Shown in pieces: positions 1-12,068 of a stretch of 64,000 nt of DNA; position 1 is the first letter of the stretch; the number at the start of each line of letters is the position of its first letter. Source of the stretch: Zingiber officinale (lineage: Eukaryota > Streptophyta > Magnoliopsida > Zingiberales > Zingiberaceae); contig NC_055993.1 in assembly GCF_018446385.1 (NCBI RefSeq), forward strand, positions 67,100,631 through 67,164,630, given 5' to 3'. Both the position numbers and the translations under genes were made by a program. The notes beneath the pieces are model-generated. The model was not told the DNA's origin. It did not search any database and saw only the letters and a program-made list of their open reading frames with translations.

Positions 1-1344
1 TTAATATTTAATATATTCAGGTTCAAAAATATTATTGATGTGTTCTTTGACTCTTATTAAAATCAAATAATCTTATAATCAAACCCATTATTTATTATAT
101 CATTATTAATTTTTTCATCTAACTCTCATTCAATATAGATAGATATCATAGAATTTGTTAAAAATTATTCTTCCATCATATTATGAAAAACTGTTTCAAT
201 AAACAATTTTAGTTTCATAGTTGACAAGATTCATTCTATTGTTGTTGTAGAAACATAAAGAGTTAAAATTAGATGAATCAATCTACTAATTAAATAAATA
301 TATTAGATTTAATATATAAGTAAACAATATAGTTATAATTTTCAAATATAACAACCAATAAATTATTTTCCTAAAATTCACAACAATAAAATTTTAGATT
401 AAAAATTCAAACTTGAAAATACATAAATATCATCGTCCAATATTATCGCAACTCAAATAATCATAACTAAATATTCAACATAATTTTAAAATTGTCTAAC
501 TGTACCTCAAAGTTATACAATTTAAAAATCTACAACAATAAATCCACCAATAAATAATATTAACGTGATATATGAGTTGAAAATCAAACTAAATCAAATG
601 AGTAAAATTTTCACTCGAAATAACCCGTAAATCAACCAACACAAGCTAAAATCAAGCTTCAAAACTCTCAAAATCGTAACTAAATCGAGCGGGAAAATTT
701 TCTAATAATTGGTAGCCTGAAAAATCCAAACCAAGGATTTGGAATCAAGTTGAAAACTCTTTAAAAATGAAGCAAAATCGATTTGGATAGGAGTAAGGTT
801 GTCATAAGGTAGTTTTTCCCAAATTAATACAAGAAACTCCAATAGAGACAATGATCATATTTGAGTTTGGTCAAAAATCTTATTAGGGTTCAAATACACA
901 TAACCCAAGACCTAAATCCTAGGAAATCATCGGTAAAATGACAGAAATCAAAGGTAAATAGCTCACGTACAATCTGCATGAATTAGGATTCGTTTTTCAT
1001 ACTTTCTTGCTCAAATATTGTGATTCAAGCCACAAATAGATGCAATAGAACCTAAGTTAAATTTGGCTAGGATTAGATTCTCCTTTTCAATAATTTTCTA
1101 ATGACAATCTAAAGGAAATGGAAAGGGAGGGAGCTGACAAAATGGTTAATAAGCTTGTAAGTGGTTAAACATAACTAATTAAAAGATGCACCAAAAATAG
1201 GTGGGATTGGAGTCCACCCCTAGCCCAAGGTGGCTTCACCCCTTATCTAGGGATTTCTAAAAAATGAATATTTTTTGAAAAAATTTGTATTTGGCATGAT
1301 TTTTCATGATTCTAAGATTTTAAATAATAGAATAGGTTAAAATA

Positions 1345-1375
<31 letters not shown>

Positions 1376-1834
1376 AAGCCTTCCCAATTGCAAATTGGTA
1401 TTTAAACATACCTAATGGAAATTTAATTCAAGAAAATTGATAACTTAATTTTGAAAGTGTACGATTTTACTTTTTATCAGATAAATTTAAAATATATAAT
1501 TTATACACATTTGAAAGTAGATTTCAAAATATTCGTTCAGGATACAAACTATGATGCTCTTAGATTGGTTCTTACTTTATCACCCTATCACATGAGGATA
1601 ACATTTTAAATTTAATTAAATACAATATTAAGAAGAAGAGAGGTGATCCGTCTGATCTTATAAAAGTTGATCCGATCCCATAAAAAAAAAAATTATCGAT
1701 CACAATGTAAATTAAAAAGCACAGGTAAATCTTGGTATATGCCCAACATCATACATTTTTTTAAACTTACCAAATATAAAGTTTTGTTGTCCAGTAGCTC
1801 ATTCCATTTATAATTATCATAATATCATGTTATC
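1..1834. other. AT-rich intergenic DNA
   Basis: No gene is visible on either strand; stop codons are dense and A+T is high. There is a short AT microsatellite near 1350-1370. I recognise no transposon ends here, although much of it may be decayed repeat. Confidence 0.6.
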
Positions 1835-1851
1835 TAGAGAGTCTTTCTCAT

Positions 1852-2040
1852 GCCCCAAGGTGTAGCACAGACAGTGAGCACATGATATCTCTGACGTAAT
1901 GATCAGGGGTCGATTCTCAGTAACTGACGACCTGAGGTTTACCCCGCCATGCGCCTATGGCCTGTGTACCTACATGAACCTCTTTCCATATCCGTAGGGC
2001 CGGTACTAGGGAGATCGCTAAGGTAACGAATCTACCTTTT
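1852..2040 (+). mobile_element. tRNA-derived SINE
   Basis: A 189-bp element flanked by a 17-bp duplication (1835-1851 and 2041-2057, one mismatch, TAGAGAGTCTnTCTCAT). A pol III box A-like sequence (TAGCACAGACAGTGA, 1863-1877) and a box B-like sequence (GGTCGATTCTC, 1908-1918) are 45 bp apart, the spacing expected of a tRNA-derived head. The body ends in a T run just before the right duplication, as in plant SINEs with T-rich tails. Long variable TSDs fit insertion by LINE machinery. The family name is not recognised. Confidence 0.8.
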
Positions 2041-2057
2041 TAGAGAGTCTGTCTCAT

Positions 2058-3589
2058 CTTTTACCATTCACAATAACCCGAGTATCCAATGAAATTTAAT
2101 TAAATACAAACAAGCAAGTCTAGGTATTCAAGTATTTCTATCTTTTAAATCAAAGGTAAAACTATCATTTTAGCGGCTCATCCATAGCGACCATACACTC
2201 TCTATAAGGGGTAAATCATGGGAGTATTTGTCCCAATACAATGGTCTTTTGCATGGAGAGATCAGACACCCAGTAAAATATTTTACATTCGTCGAAAATT
2301 GACCCTAAGACTTAGCTATTAAAGCAATCACTTATATAGATACCAACTGCGTAAACCCGTGAGGACAAGTATTTCTAGCTTTTATTCACCTGGATGTGGC
2401 CGGTCCGACCCGATGAAAGTTTCACATCGACCGTCGAATAAATCCGAAAAGTATAGATGGATCACGATAGACATCCTAATACCACGAGTGGTTTGAACAC
2501 CACATAAATTTATTTGTGCCACGTGGATATCGTACCCTCATTACTTGGAAAATTCGTCTATTCGAGTGTCATATATATATAGAGAGAGAGAGGATAGAAC
2601 TATTCGTAACAAGTTTTTCGGGTTGTTTGGAATTAATCATTTTTTAAATTTTTTTGTCGAGGTGCCTGGATTTAATCAAGGGGCTTAATTTTTTTTTAAA
2701 AAAATCTTAAATCTGAAACCTCCTATATATATATATATATTATATTATATTCCGTCAACACTTAAATTTATTTCTAACACTATAATCCAAGAGGGAAACA
2801 GAATCTTATTAGCCTAAATTCATTATAACTTAACCTCTAGATTTTAAAATCGTAAATCTTAAATATATATAATATACCCTATTAGTATCTAAAATTTTTA
2901 ATCCGGAATACTATAATCCAAAAGAAAAATCTGAACCTAAAGTAAAAATCTTATTAACTCAACTCCTAAATTCTAAAATATTTATCCTAAAATTTTGAAT
3001 CATAAATATATATAATATATCTTAAATAAAATTTAAAAAATAATGGATTAATTCTAGCCGCTCCGAATCCAGTCCAGACTATTCCGTAAGCATCCGCAGG
3101 CAAAAAAAAAAATCCCCATTATACCACATCTATATATATATCGACCGAAAAGAAATTATTCATTTTGCCCGAGAGCCGAAAATGAGTAGGAAATTTATCT
3201 ACTGTAAATTCAGACCTTCACCACTAGAATGATACTTTGGATTGAATCGGCCTACCAGATCTGATACCATTTGATGATTTGAAGCCTCCGGAAAACGCCA
3301 TGCCATATATGGAGAATATATATAGTTAGAGATTCAAGTGGGTAGAAGAAACTAAGATCTGAGTTCCTATTCTAATTGCTTCGATTCGAAAAGCAGAGGA
3401 AATTAAGAGTTGCGTACCGCCCGGCTCGACTGAGGATGGATGGTGCCTCCGGTGTTGGTGGACAGATAGGAAACAGGATTTAACCGAATGGAAAAGCTAC
3501 TTCTCTCTCCATTCAGATACAAACGTAAAGAATGTATTTATTATGAATAATCTTATTAAAATATATATATATATAATAATAAAAATAAT
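2058..3589. other. intergenic DNA
   Basis: AT-rich with AT and AG microsatellites near 2570-2595 and 2725-2750. The piece 3180-3480 is less AT-rich and could hold an untranslated or decayed exon, but no reading frame supports this. Nothing else is identified. Confidence 0.5.
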
Positions 3590-3595
3590 AAAAAA
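3590..3595 (-). terminator. RNA polymerase III terminator of tRNA-Ser
   Basis: A run of six T on the minus strand begins five bases beyond the tRNA 3' end. This is the standard pol III termination signal and supports the tRNA being a functional gene. Confidence 0.7.
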
Positions 3596-3599
3596 CAAC

Positions 3600-3680
3600 G
3601 TCGCCTGAGAGATTCGAACTCTCGCGGGGAAACCCCATGTACTTAGCAGGCACACGCCTTAACCACTCGGCCAAAGCGAC
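3600..3680 (-). tRNA. tRNA-Ser (anticodon GCU)
   Basis: The minus strand folds into a complete class II tRNA of 81 nt. The acceptor stem is GTCGCTT with AGGCGAC, the D arm contains AGTGGTTAA, the anticodon stem is TGTGC with GTACA around loop CTGCTAA, giving anticodon GCT (reads AGC/AGU serine codons). A long variable arm (GGGG with CCCC) is followed by a T arm GAGAG-TTCGAAT-CTCTC. The long variable arm is diagnostic for serine or leucine tRNAs, and the anticodon decides serine. No intron is present and CCA is not encoded, as usual in eukaryotes. All stems pair, with only G-T wobbles. Confidence 0.95.
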
Positions 3681-5589
3681 TAATGATGTAAAGCTGTCTT
3701 ACAGATTTAATATTATCTAATATATCATAGATTACTACGCAGTTAGTGGATAAGATCCGCCTCAATGCAGGCAATAACAAACAACATATATACACCTTCG
3801 ATTGAACTAAAATGTGATGCGTGTGGGTAACTTGGGCACTAGAGAAGTACATTGTTGAATAACATATAATAGCATATATTAATCATTCCACTAGATTCAT
3901 GAGCCCCCTGACAGGCCAAACATTAATAACTAGTTGGATCAACATCAACATGATAATAATTTAAGACGTACAATATTATGATCATGAGTTCAATTCCTAC
4001 CATGGAGAAACCATAGAAATTCGGGGTGGCAAAAGATATTGTTCTATTTTACAACACTAAAAGATACCTTGTCATATAATTGAGCTAATGACAAAAGCAA
4101 TCCCTATAAAGGAGATAAAATAACTTAAGGCCAAATTATTTCACTTCCACTAACAAAACATATATATAACCATGTCCAATAGTGAGTTGAAAAGGCTGAG
4201 ATTGAAAATAATCTAAAAAAGTGAGCGGAAGAGTTAAAGAAAACTCTAAAAAAAAGTTTTCAATGACTCTAAAATATCTTGACATTGGATTGTTGAAGTG
4301 AATCTAATCAACCCAATTGACCCACTTGGTTTAGATTTTAAAATCTATAATTTCACAGTTCCAGGGCGTTCAATTATGTTTAAGGCCCTTAGGTTAAAAA
4401 AAAATCTTTAAAATATATTTTTAAAAATTTAAATATTCATTCTCATCCTTTTTCATCAGAATTTGGGATCTGGGATCGACATCAGTAGGTTAAAAAAAAT
4501 CAAAAATAATTACATATGAATTTTTAAAAATAGATTTAATATAAAATTTAGTTTTTGTTTTTATATTTAAGCTGTGATATTTTTTCAATTGATAAAATTG
4601 CTTAAAATAAAGGAACAATAAAACCTGATTTATGTTATGTATTTTCAATTTGATGATACTTTAAAGTTCGAAACTATAATTTGCATAAATATTATTATAA
4701 AAGAATAAATAAATATTAATTTTTATTTCAATTAATTATAATGCACCTAAATGAATAATTAATCTAAATTTTAAAAATAAAACTATGTAAGAGATTATTC
4801 TCAGGCATTAAAAAACAATCTCTAAATATCAAATTTTATTAACAGTCATACAAAATTAAATACTATAATTAATAAAAATATATGAAAAATAACATGTCAT
4901 ATGCAAAATCTAAATTTTTCATCCAACAAATATAAAGAGAGTTTGAGAGTGATCATTTTTTTGGTTTATGTAATAAAAAAATCAATTTGATACTTAAAAA
5001 GACTATCGTTTTACTATGCATCGAATAGATGAGCAACCCCTACTTCTTGTTCTCATCGAGGAAGAGGAAAAGGAAGAAAGAATGATAAAGAGAGATTACT
5101 GGTAAAGGAGGAGAAGAACGTTATTTGAGAGTATCACTTACGAGAAAGGGGGAAAATACATGATCACTAATAAGGGAGGAAAAGGGCATGAGAAGACTGA
5201 CTAGAGAGGAGAAGGATACGAGATCATTAGCAAGGGAGGATATGAGATCATCTACCACTAAGAGGGTATAAGTTTTTTAGAGATCAATGTGGAAGAGGAA
5301 TAGTTAATTAAGTTTTTAAAAAATAAAGTATATTTTAAAAAAAAAAACTACAATAAAGTTAATTTAATTTAAGATATTGGATATCATTTAGATCTTTTCC
5401 AAACTATTTATGTTCCTTTTGTTTATTAGAAATTTAATATTTTTATCAAAATTTGATACAATGGGATACTCATTAAAGTTTAAAAAAACAATGATATTTC
5501 AGTTTGTTAAAAATTAATCATTTGTTCATACATGGCTATGCATGTATCCTTTGGTGCTCCAATCAGAAATCATTCCACATGCAGGGAAG
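3681..5589. other. AT-rich intergenic DNA
   Basis: No gene or complete transposon is recognised. 5040-5280 is purine-rich (AGGAGAAGG-type repeats). The right end runs into the CACTA transposase remnant. Confidence 0.5.
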
Positions 5590-6214
5590 TCATGAATGAT
5601 CTATAAAACAATATTACAAAGATACAAATACTCTCCGGTTGATGGATCTAGTGTCATAATCCCATCATTCCATACCTCTTTTAGCTCTTCAATTAACGAT
5701 TCTAAAAAGTCATCAATATTTTTCTCAAGTGATCTTGGACCAGGAATAAGGAGTGTCTTTAATGTGAAAGCGTGTTTCATCATGTGCCAAGGAGCCATGT
5801 TGTATGGGACAAGTATCACAGGCCACATGTTGTATGAATCCCAAATGGATAAACCCATTGCTTGCTAAACCAAAATCGAATATTTATTGATTCAAAAGCA
5901 AAAGTTGGATAAATTTATCAAATTATTTTCATGCAATCGCATGTCTCAAAACACCTCAGTTTCAACTCGTTTCTCCTTTTGCTAATGCATTCCCATAGAT
6001 GTATCTTAATGCAAATAAAATCTTTGCAATCGAGGCTTCAAAGAGAAGCGTTGTGTGTACTTTTGATTTTTTTTTTTTTTATTATTTAGAATTAATAGAC
6101 TTCCTGAATATTGGATATTTTTTGAAATTTACACGCTCTTTTCTGGATAATTTACAATCATTTTCACGTAGATGTATTGTCTCATATCTCATCTCAACAT
6201 TTTGAAGAATCTTC
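5590..6214 (-). pseudogene. CACTA transposase (TNPD, Transposase_21) remnant, downstream part
   Basis: Read on the minus strand, 5601-5858 gives 85 residues containing YNMWPVILVPYN, then LLIPGPRS and a SLIEELKEVWNDGI segment. This order (S.sMWPV.L.pYNlPPw, sLLIPGP, l.eELk.LW..G) is the core of the Transposase_21 domain of plant En/Spm TNPD proteins. Upstream (minus) to 6214, decayed frames give YETIHLRENDC, matching the YE.I.aC.nDC motif of the same family, and a GLASNGF-like motif. Stops and frameshifts interrupt all of it. The gene resumes at 12069 on the far side of the inserted element 6215-12068. Confidence 0.8.
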
Positions 6215-7129
6215 TACTATAAGAATATTTTCAAATAACTATGAAATTAACGACGAATTTTAATTCGTTGTAATTTAAGAAATCCATCTGTGAAATATCA
6301 ATGAATTTAGACCAACTGAATTAGAATTTAGTCGGCAATTTATTGATTGAATCCAGATTTGTCGACAAAATACTAACGAAATTAAGATTCCATTGGTTTA
6401 ATACTGACTAAAGTATTTTGCTAAAGGATTTCTTATTCAGTAGATTAATTTAACCTATTTTTCTCAACCCGACCCCGCAATTTAATAAGATTTACATATG
6501 GAATCCTAATTCAATCGGTGAATTGTATTTCACCGATTGAATTTGGATTAAGTTTGTATTTTACTGACTGAATTTGGATACAATCGGTATTTTACTGACT
6601 GAATTTTGATTCAGTCGATGAATTTGCCCTAATTTCCCTTGCTTGACCCCCTTCCTTCTCCTCGCGTTATTTCAAACTCGGCTACAACTTCTCTAGCGCA
6701 TCTTCTCTCCAACTCATCTCTTACTCCAGTAAGTCTCTCTTCTCTCTGCTCCTCTCCAGCTCCATTGGCTTGCTCGTGGCCCCTAGCTTGGCCAGCAACG
6801 TCCTGCTCATGACCCTTGGCCGCGAATTTGGAGAGTCATAAGTATTTTTGTTATTAGTAATTCAAATTTATATATTTATAATATATTTCTCATACCTTAA
6901 TATTTTTTCATACAGTTTTACTCTGGATGGGCATCGGGTAGCGATGTACATAAGCAAAAAATTTAAAGAGCGAGTTTGCACTTCTGGTACTACACAAAGA
7001 CATGTAAAATAGGATATGAAGGATTTTTATTATCAAGAATTTCTGATAAGTAAGTTTAATATATTTGGTATTGTATCATAAATTTATACTTTAGTATACT
7101 AATTCTTCACCTTATTGTTGCAAAAAAAA

Positions 7130-7920
7130 TACCTGGGAGGCAAGACATGAGGCTCAATTTATAGAAACTTGGAACATATATTAGAAGAGATTTGTGTTGC
7201 ATGGACTCCACCTAGGTTGCAAATAGGTTGAGGTCAAATTCTATAGCTACTCGATCAAATAGATAGCCCACTAGCCATACTTCTGGATCCAAGTTTATTG
7301 TAGAGCATGTCATCAATTTAGTGAATTTAATTTAAAGTTTATAAGTAAATTTTATTTTATTATGGAATTTGTATAAATTTGATGATACTTTTTTATGTAT
7401 ATAGGAGCGTACTCTACAGAGACCTTTCAGTTGTTGGGAGATATTTAACAAGGCTCACAAGAAAAGTGATGACACATTTATCGATCCTCGATCCCGGGCC
7501 ATAGACATAAGAATATTAACTTTATTGTATATAACTATTAACAGTGATTAGCTTTAGTAATTATGTACTAGATATTAATCATATATTATTTTTCTTCACA
7601 CAGGAGGAAATGACCAATACAGTGGCCTAGGCATCTGCATCACCAGTAGAGGGAGGGGAATCACAAGCTCTATCTACTAAGGTGATAAATGATATTTATT
7701 ATGATGCTATCGTTGGAAGAACAAAAAACTCTACCCTCTACAACCTTAGCTTTCAATCCTAAGCGGAATTTGATCGTTTAAGGATGTCTAAGGGTCATCC
7801 TAGTTCTTCTTCTACTTAGTTGTTCTCACTAAGACAAGAAAATCAAGAACTGAAGGATCAAGCGGTGACAGTGGAACAAAGGATGGCCAATTGTGAGGCG
7901 AGAGATGATGATGTCTAGGT
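7130..7920 (+). pseudogene. Ptta/En/Spm-type transposon protein remnant
   Basis: Broken plus-strand reading of the CACTA element's second gene. Recognisable motifs in order are NSIATRSNR near 7230, SHTSGSKFIVEH near 7275, then after an intron-like gap FNKAHKKSDDTFIDPRS (7445-7500), and NDIYYDAIVGR..N.LYNL near 7690-7745. These match the plant transposase (Ptta/En/Spm) domain pattern of KnS.iaT.SnR, GSk.f, e.F..tH...dGtfvD.rs and y...vgg..k.rlyGl. At least three in-frame stops are present, so it is not expressed as a full protein. Confidence 0.75.
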
Positions 7921-8017
7921 CGAGATACGAGCAATCATTGTTCAATTTACCTAATCATAATATCATTTTAAGTCACAGTAGACTCAAAACTCATCACAGG
8001 ACCTTGTCAAGTAGCAT

Positions 8018-8519
8018 TAGGGGCGTCAAAAATGAACCCGACTCGACGACCCAACCCGAGTCGACCCGAAAAAAATCAGGTTCAGGTTGGACATTTTCGG
8101 GTTCGGGTCGAGTTCGGGTTGGAGGGTTGGAGAGTAAAAAAGTTTCAGGTTGGGTCGGGTTGGGTTCGGGTTGACCCGAGTTGACTTAAATATAGGATTT
8201 TATGGGTTTTTTTGGGGTTAAATCAAATTTTATTTTAAAAATTTAGATATTTTTATGTATATTAATATCATGTTTGTATGATAATGATGGAGTATTGAGA
8301 TAAAAGTGAAGAATTATAGGGAAAATAGCTTAAAAAAGTCATTTTGAATCGGATTTTCGTGTTATGTGGGTCGGGTTCGGGTTGATCGGGTTGGTCGGGT
8401 TCGGGTTGAGGTGTTTTGGGTTGAACTCGGGTTCGAGTCGGGTTCGGGTTGAGTTAAAAAATAAAAAAAAAACTCAATCCGACCCAATCCAACCCGACCC
8501 ACCCGAATTGACACTCCTA
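8018..8519. mobile_element. hAT-like MITE, GGGTTCGG-rich family, copy 1
   Basis: Terminal inverted repeats TAGGGGCGTC / GACACTCCTA and a perfect 8-bp duplication AGTAGCAT (8010-8017, 8520-8527). 502 bp long. The two ends are rich in GGGTTCGGGTCGGG-type runs and their complements, so the element can fold on itself; the centre is AT-rich. No transposase is encoded. It is inserted just after the TNPA-like remnant. Confidence 0.9.
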
Positions 8520-9080
8520 AGTAGCATCTTTATGAGATATATTTAACTACAACTTACTTTTTTTTATCACTCATAAAATATGCAAAATATATTTATTCGA
8601 TTTTGATATTATAATAAGCTTATCTCTAATTATATTACATTTTCTCAATATAATTCATCAATCTATATATTATCAGATATCTAAAATATTACTTAAATAT
8701 TTGTTTACTTATAAAATTAATTATACATTCATGTTTTTAATGTATATTCTCATTATTCAGATAATAATTTATTATATTTTGTTTTCTACAGGATTATAAT
8801 ACTATCGTATAGGGATTTGATAATACTATATTATAGGATTCTATTTGGAAGTCTTTGTAGACTTGTATGGATATGGTTTGTATGCCTTTAAATTTGTGTA
8901 CCATTATTGGATAGTTTATTGTATTAATTTGTATGGATTTGGATAGTAATTTAATTATTTGTGCATGAATTGTAATGAGTTTGTTAATGTATAATTTAAT
9001 GAATTAGTTGTTTGTGTATGGACTATGAATGTTTGTATATTATATAATGGAATGTAAACATGGCTTATTATGATTTATAT

Positions 9081-9605
9081 TAGGGGTGTCAAAAATGAAC
9101 CCGACCCGACGATCCAACCCGAGTCGACCCGAAAAAAATCAGGTTCGGGTTGGCCATTTTCGGGTTCGGGTCGGGTTCGGGTTCGGGTTGGAGGGTTGGA
9201 GGGTTAAATATTTTCGGGTTGGGTCGGGTCGGGTTCGGGTTGACCCGGGTTGACCCGGGTTGACTTAAATATAGGGTTTTGTGGGGTTTTTTGGGGTTAA
9301 ATCAAATTTTATTTTAAAAATTTAGATATTTTTATGTATATTAATATCATGTTTGTATGATAATGATGGAGTATTGAGATAAAAGTGAAGAATTATAGGG
9401 AAAATAGCCCAAAAAAGTCGTTTTGAATCGGATTTTCGGGTTATATGGGTCGGGTTCGGGTTGATCGGGTTGGTCGGGTTCGGGTTCGGGTTTAGGTGTT
9501 TTGGGTTGAAGTCGGGTTCGGGTCGGGTTCGGGTTGGGTTAAAAAAAAAAAAAAAAAATCCAACCCGACCCAACCCGACCCGACCCACCCGAATTGACAC
9601 CCCTA
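9081..9605. mobile_element. hAT-like MITE, GGGTTCGG-rich family, copy 2
   Basis: Terminal inverted repeats TAGGGGTGTC / GACACCCCTA and a perfect 8-bp duplication ATTTATAT (9073-9080, 9606-9613). 525 bp long, same orientation and clearly the same family as the copy about 1 kb to the left, with only scattered differences between them, mostly in the simple GGGTTC runs and the poly-A near the right end. Confidence 0.92.
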
Positions 9606-9880
9606 ATTTATATTGATATGAAAAATGTAAACAAGTAATTGCAAATTTAAAGTAGAATATGTTAAGAAATTTGCAGTTTAACAATAGAATTAAAGATTTC
9701 ATCGGTAATTATTGACAAAATTTATTTTTTCATAGGCAATTATCATAATAGGAACAATGTAAATTTATGATAGTTACAGATTGAATTATCTATGTTGGTG
9801 CAGGAAGTATCCGACGATTGAACCTATGTTTTGATTATGTCAAAGGTTTAAAGTTAAGTTGTTTTGTTATTTAATGTGAT

Positions 9881-10395
9881 TAGGGGTATAAATGAGCCAA
9901 GTCGCTTGTGAGCTATTCGAACCTCGATTCGATAAAAGCTCGTTTGAGCTCGTTTAATGAGACTCGTTAAGATAAACAAACTAAGCTCAAGCTTCATAAT
10001 ATTCGGCTTGTTAGCTCGTGAACATGTTCGTTAAACTCATAAATAAACTTTTAAATAAAAAAATAATAATTTTGATATTGAATTTATAGATTTTACACTC
10101 TACTTATAAAAAACATAGATAAATATATTAAATTTATTTATTAGAATAAAATTATAAATTTTAACAAGAATATTATAATTTTTTAAAAATATATAATTTA
10201 GTTTTTAATGAATATTTAAATTTATAATTTATATTTATTAAGCTCGTTTAGGCTCGATAAAAGCTCGAATAAGCTCGTGAGCCATAAATATATTCGTTAA
10301 ATAAAGGTCGAACTCGGCTCGATTATAAACGAGTCAAACTCAAACATCCAAGAGTTCGGCTCGGCTCGGCTCGGCTCGGCTCGATTACACCCCTA
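9881..10395. mobile_element. hAT-like MITE, GAGCTCG-rich family, copy 1
   Basis: Terminal repeats TAGGGGTATAAATGAGCC and GATTACACCCCTA with a perfect 8-bp duplication AATGTGAT (9873-9880, 10396-10403). 515 bp. Ends are rich in GCTCG/CGAGC, with a GGCTC run at 10350-10382; the centre is AT-rich. Related to the copies at 37768-38282 and 45443-46000. Nested in a solo LTR. Confidence 0.9.
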
Positions 10396-10449
10396 AATGT
10401 GATTGAATGAGCTTTGCAGGAAAGTCCTAAGTGTACTTAGGCAAAAGTC

Positions 10450-10700
10450 CTAACTGCGATTAGGCAGGTGGAAAATCCTAGGGGCGGTAACCCTAGGTTT
10501 TAGGGGGTGGTAACCCTAGGTGAAGGAAAATCCTAAGGGGGGGAGTAACCTTAGGTCCTAGGGGGTGGTAACCCTAGGAGGAGAAAAACCCTAAGGGGCA
10601 GCAACCTTAGGTCCTAGGGGATGATAACCCTAGGTGGAGAAACACCCTAGGAGGCGGTAACCCTATGTCCTAGGAGATGGTAATCCTAGGCGGAAAGTCC
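10450..10700 (+). repeat. CCTAGG-rich minisatellite in solo LTR
   Basis: Four to five degenerate units of roughly 60 bp, each carrying an AATCCTAGG or CCCTAAGG element followed by GGTAACCCTAGG. A similar but more diverged series (GTAACCTTAGGTGGTGG) occurs in solo LTR C at 25825-26035 and 39640-39720. Confidence 0.75.
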
Positions 10701-10948
10701 AGTCGGTTTGGAGGACCGGATTGACATCAGGTATGCTCTCCTGAGTGGAGTAGGTGATGACGCGTTCTCCGGAAGAGGGAACAGTAGGCGTCAGTTCGAC
10801 CTAGGGTTTCCGGCCGGAAATCCGAAGTCAGAACTGGACAGTCCGAAGACTGTCAATTTATTTACTTATATATTATCTGCTATATTCTAACTCTGTTTTG
10901 CAGGAGAACATTTCTAACAATTTTTGTGCAGGGTCAAAAATTGACCGG

Positions 10949-11240
10949 GATAGGTCGACCGAACCGAGTTATCGGTCGACAGAACCCCTAAAGCAGCTGA
11001 TCAGACTTCCAGCGAGTGGACCGGGCTCGACCAGGGGATCGGTCGACCGTACCTGGTTATCGGTCGACAGAACCGGGGATAAGACTTGACCAGATAGAAG
11101 CGGAGCGAGCGGATCGGGCGGATCGGATGAGGAGGAGATCGGTCGACCGAACCGGGGATCGGTCGACCGATCTGCCTCGGGTCAAATCTGATCCCGAGAC
11201 TTGGGGATCTGGATCAGTCTTACGGAGCCTATAAAAAGGA
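10949..11240 (+). promoter_or_regulatory. LTR promoter with repeated GGTCGAC motifs and TATA box
   Basis: Six GGTCGAC copies, about half in the palindromic form CGGTCGACCG, occur between 10949 and 11170. A CCTATAAAAAGG TATA-like sequence follows near 11230. The position inside an LTR-like segment suggests U3 enhancer repeats ahead of the retroelement start site. Activity is inferred only. Confidence 0.5.
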
Positions 11241-12068
11241 GTCTCGGGAAGCAACCTGATGAGAAATCAATCTCGAACAGATCAACCGGTGCTTTTGAAC
11301 GCTCTCCGAACACTTCCACCACGCGCTGCTACTCCGACAATTGACGACCTCGTATCTTCAATTCTTGTGTATTGTCGGTATTATTTCTTTATTCAGCACT
11401 TGTACTCTTTAATTGTAAAAGATTTTCGGATTGATAGTGATTGCCCACCGAAAGCGATCTTCGATCGCGGGCCTTGGAGTAGGAGTCGCCACAAGCTCCG
11501 AACCAAGTAAACACCTTGGTCTTCTGTGTGTGTTTGTTTATTTCCACTGTATTTGATCGTTTTACGAATACGAAACGCGTGAAAGCCACAAGAGCTATTC
11601 GCCCCCCCTCTAGCGCGATCTCAATCCAATAATCTATTCAACTATTTCATTGGAGATTACCAACAGAATGAATTTCATTGATAAATGCTGAAGGAATTTA
11701 GGATTGCATCGGTAATTAGTGTTACGAGAATAAGATTTCGTTCACTAATTACCGATGAAATCATAACTTTTGTTGGTGTTTATCAATGGAACACTAATTC
11801 CGCAGTTAAATTTATCGACGGAATTTACAACTCTATCGATAAATTTAGCTACGGAAATTTATTTTGTCGCCATAAATTCATCAATAAATTTAGCTACTGA
11901 AATTTATTCCACTGCTAGATAGGGATGGAAAGTATATTTTGCCGGTAAAATCATTTATAATCCAATTTATTCTCACTATCATATGTCCTTTGTAATTACA
12001 TCGCTAAACCCAAATACTGACCAAATAGTGACGGAAATATCCATCATTAATACGGTTTTTTTTTAGTG

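Larger units (their letters stand above)
9793..11665 (+). mobile_element. solo LTR (TGTTGG...CCAACA)
   Basis: Begins TGTTGGTGC and ends TTACCAACA, as an LTR does, with no internal region. Without the MITE nested at 9881-10395 it is about 1.35 kb. It contains CCTAGG-rich repeats (10450-10700), a set of GGTCGAC motifs (10949-11170), a TATA-like sequence at about 11230 and a downstream R/U5-like region. A matching 5-bp duplication is not visible at its edges (ATCTA versus GAATG). It resembles solo LTR C (25647-40784) in overall organisation. It sits in the right subterminal region of the CACTA element. Confidence 0.65.
6215..12068 (+). mobile_element. CACTA (En/Spm) transposon, decayed, with nested insertions
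   Basis: The right end is TAGTG (12064-12068), preceded on that strand by T-rich sequence. The left end reads TACTATAAG, a one-base decay of CACTA. The flanking 3-bp duplication is TTC (6212-6214 and 12069-12071). Subterminal regions (6240-6620, 9680-9790, 11670-12050) are packed with diverged AATT..TCGGT/ACCGA-type repeats in both orientations, as expected for CACTA elements. Inside are a Ptta/En/Spm-type gene remnant, two hAT MITEs and a solo LTR. The boundary is independently supported because the flanks join into one older transposase reading. Confidence 0.75.

Noticed and set aside
3258..3269. TGGTATCAGATC on the minus strand, resembling an initiator Met primer binding site
   Set aside because: No matching LTR pair or polypurine tract was found nearby, so it may be chance or a remnant too decayed to call.
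3960..4035. GAGTTCAATTCCTACC resembling a pol III box B
   Set aside because: No box A at the right distance and no target duplication.
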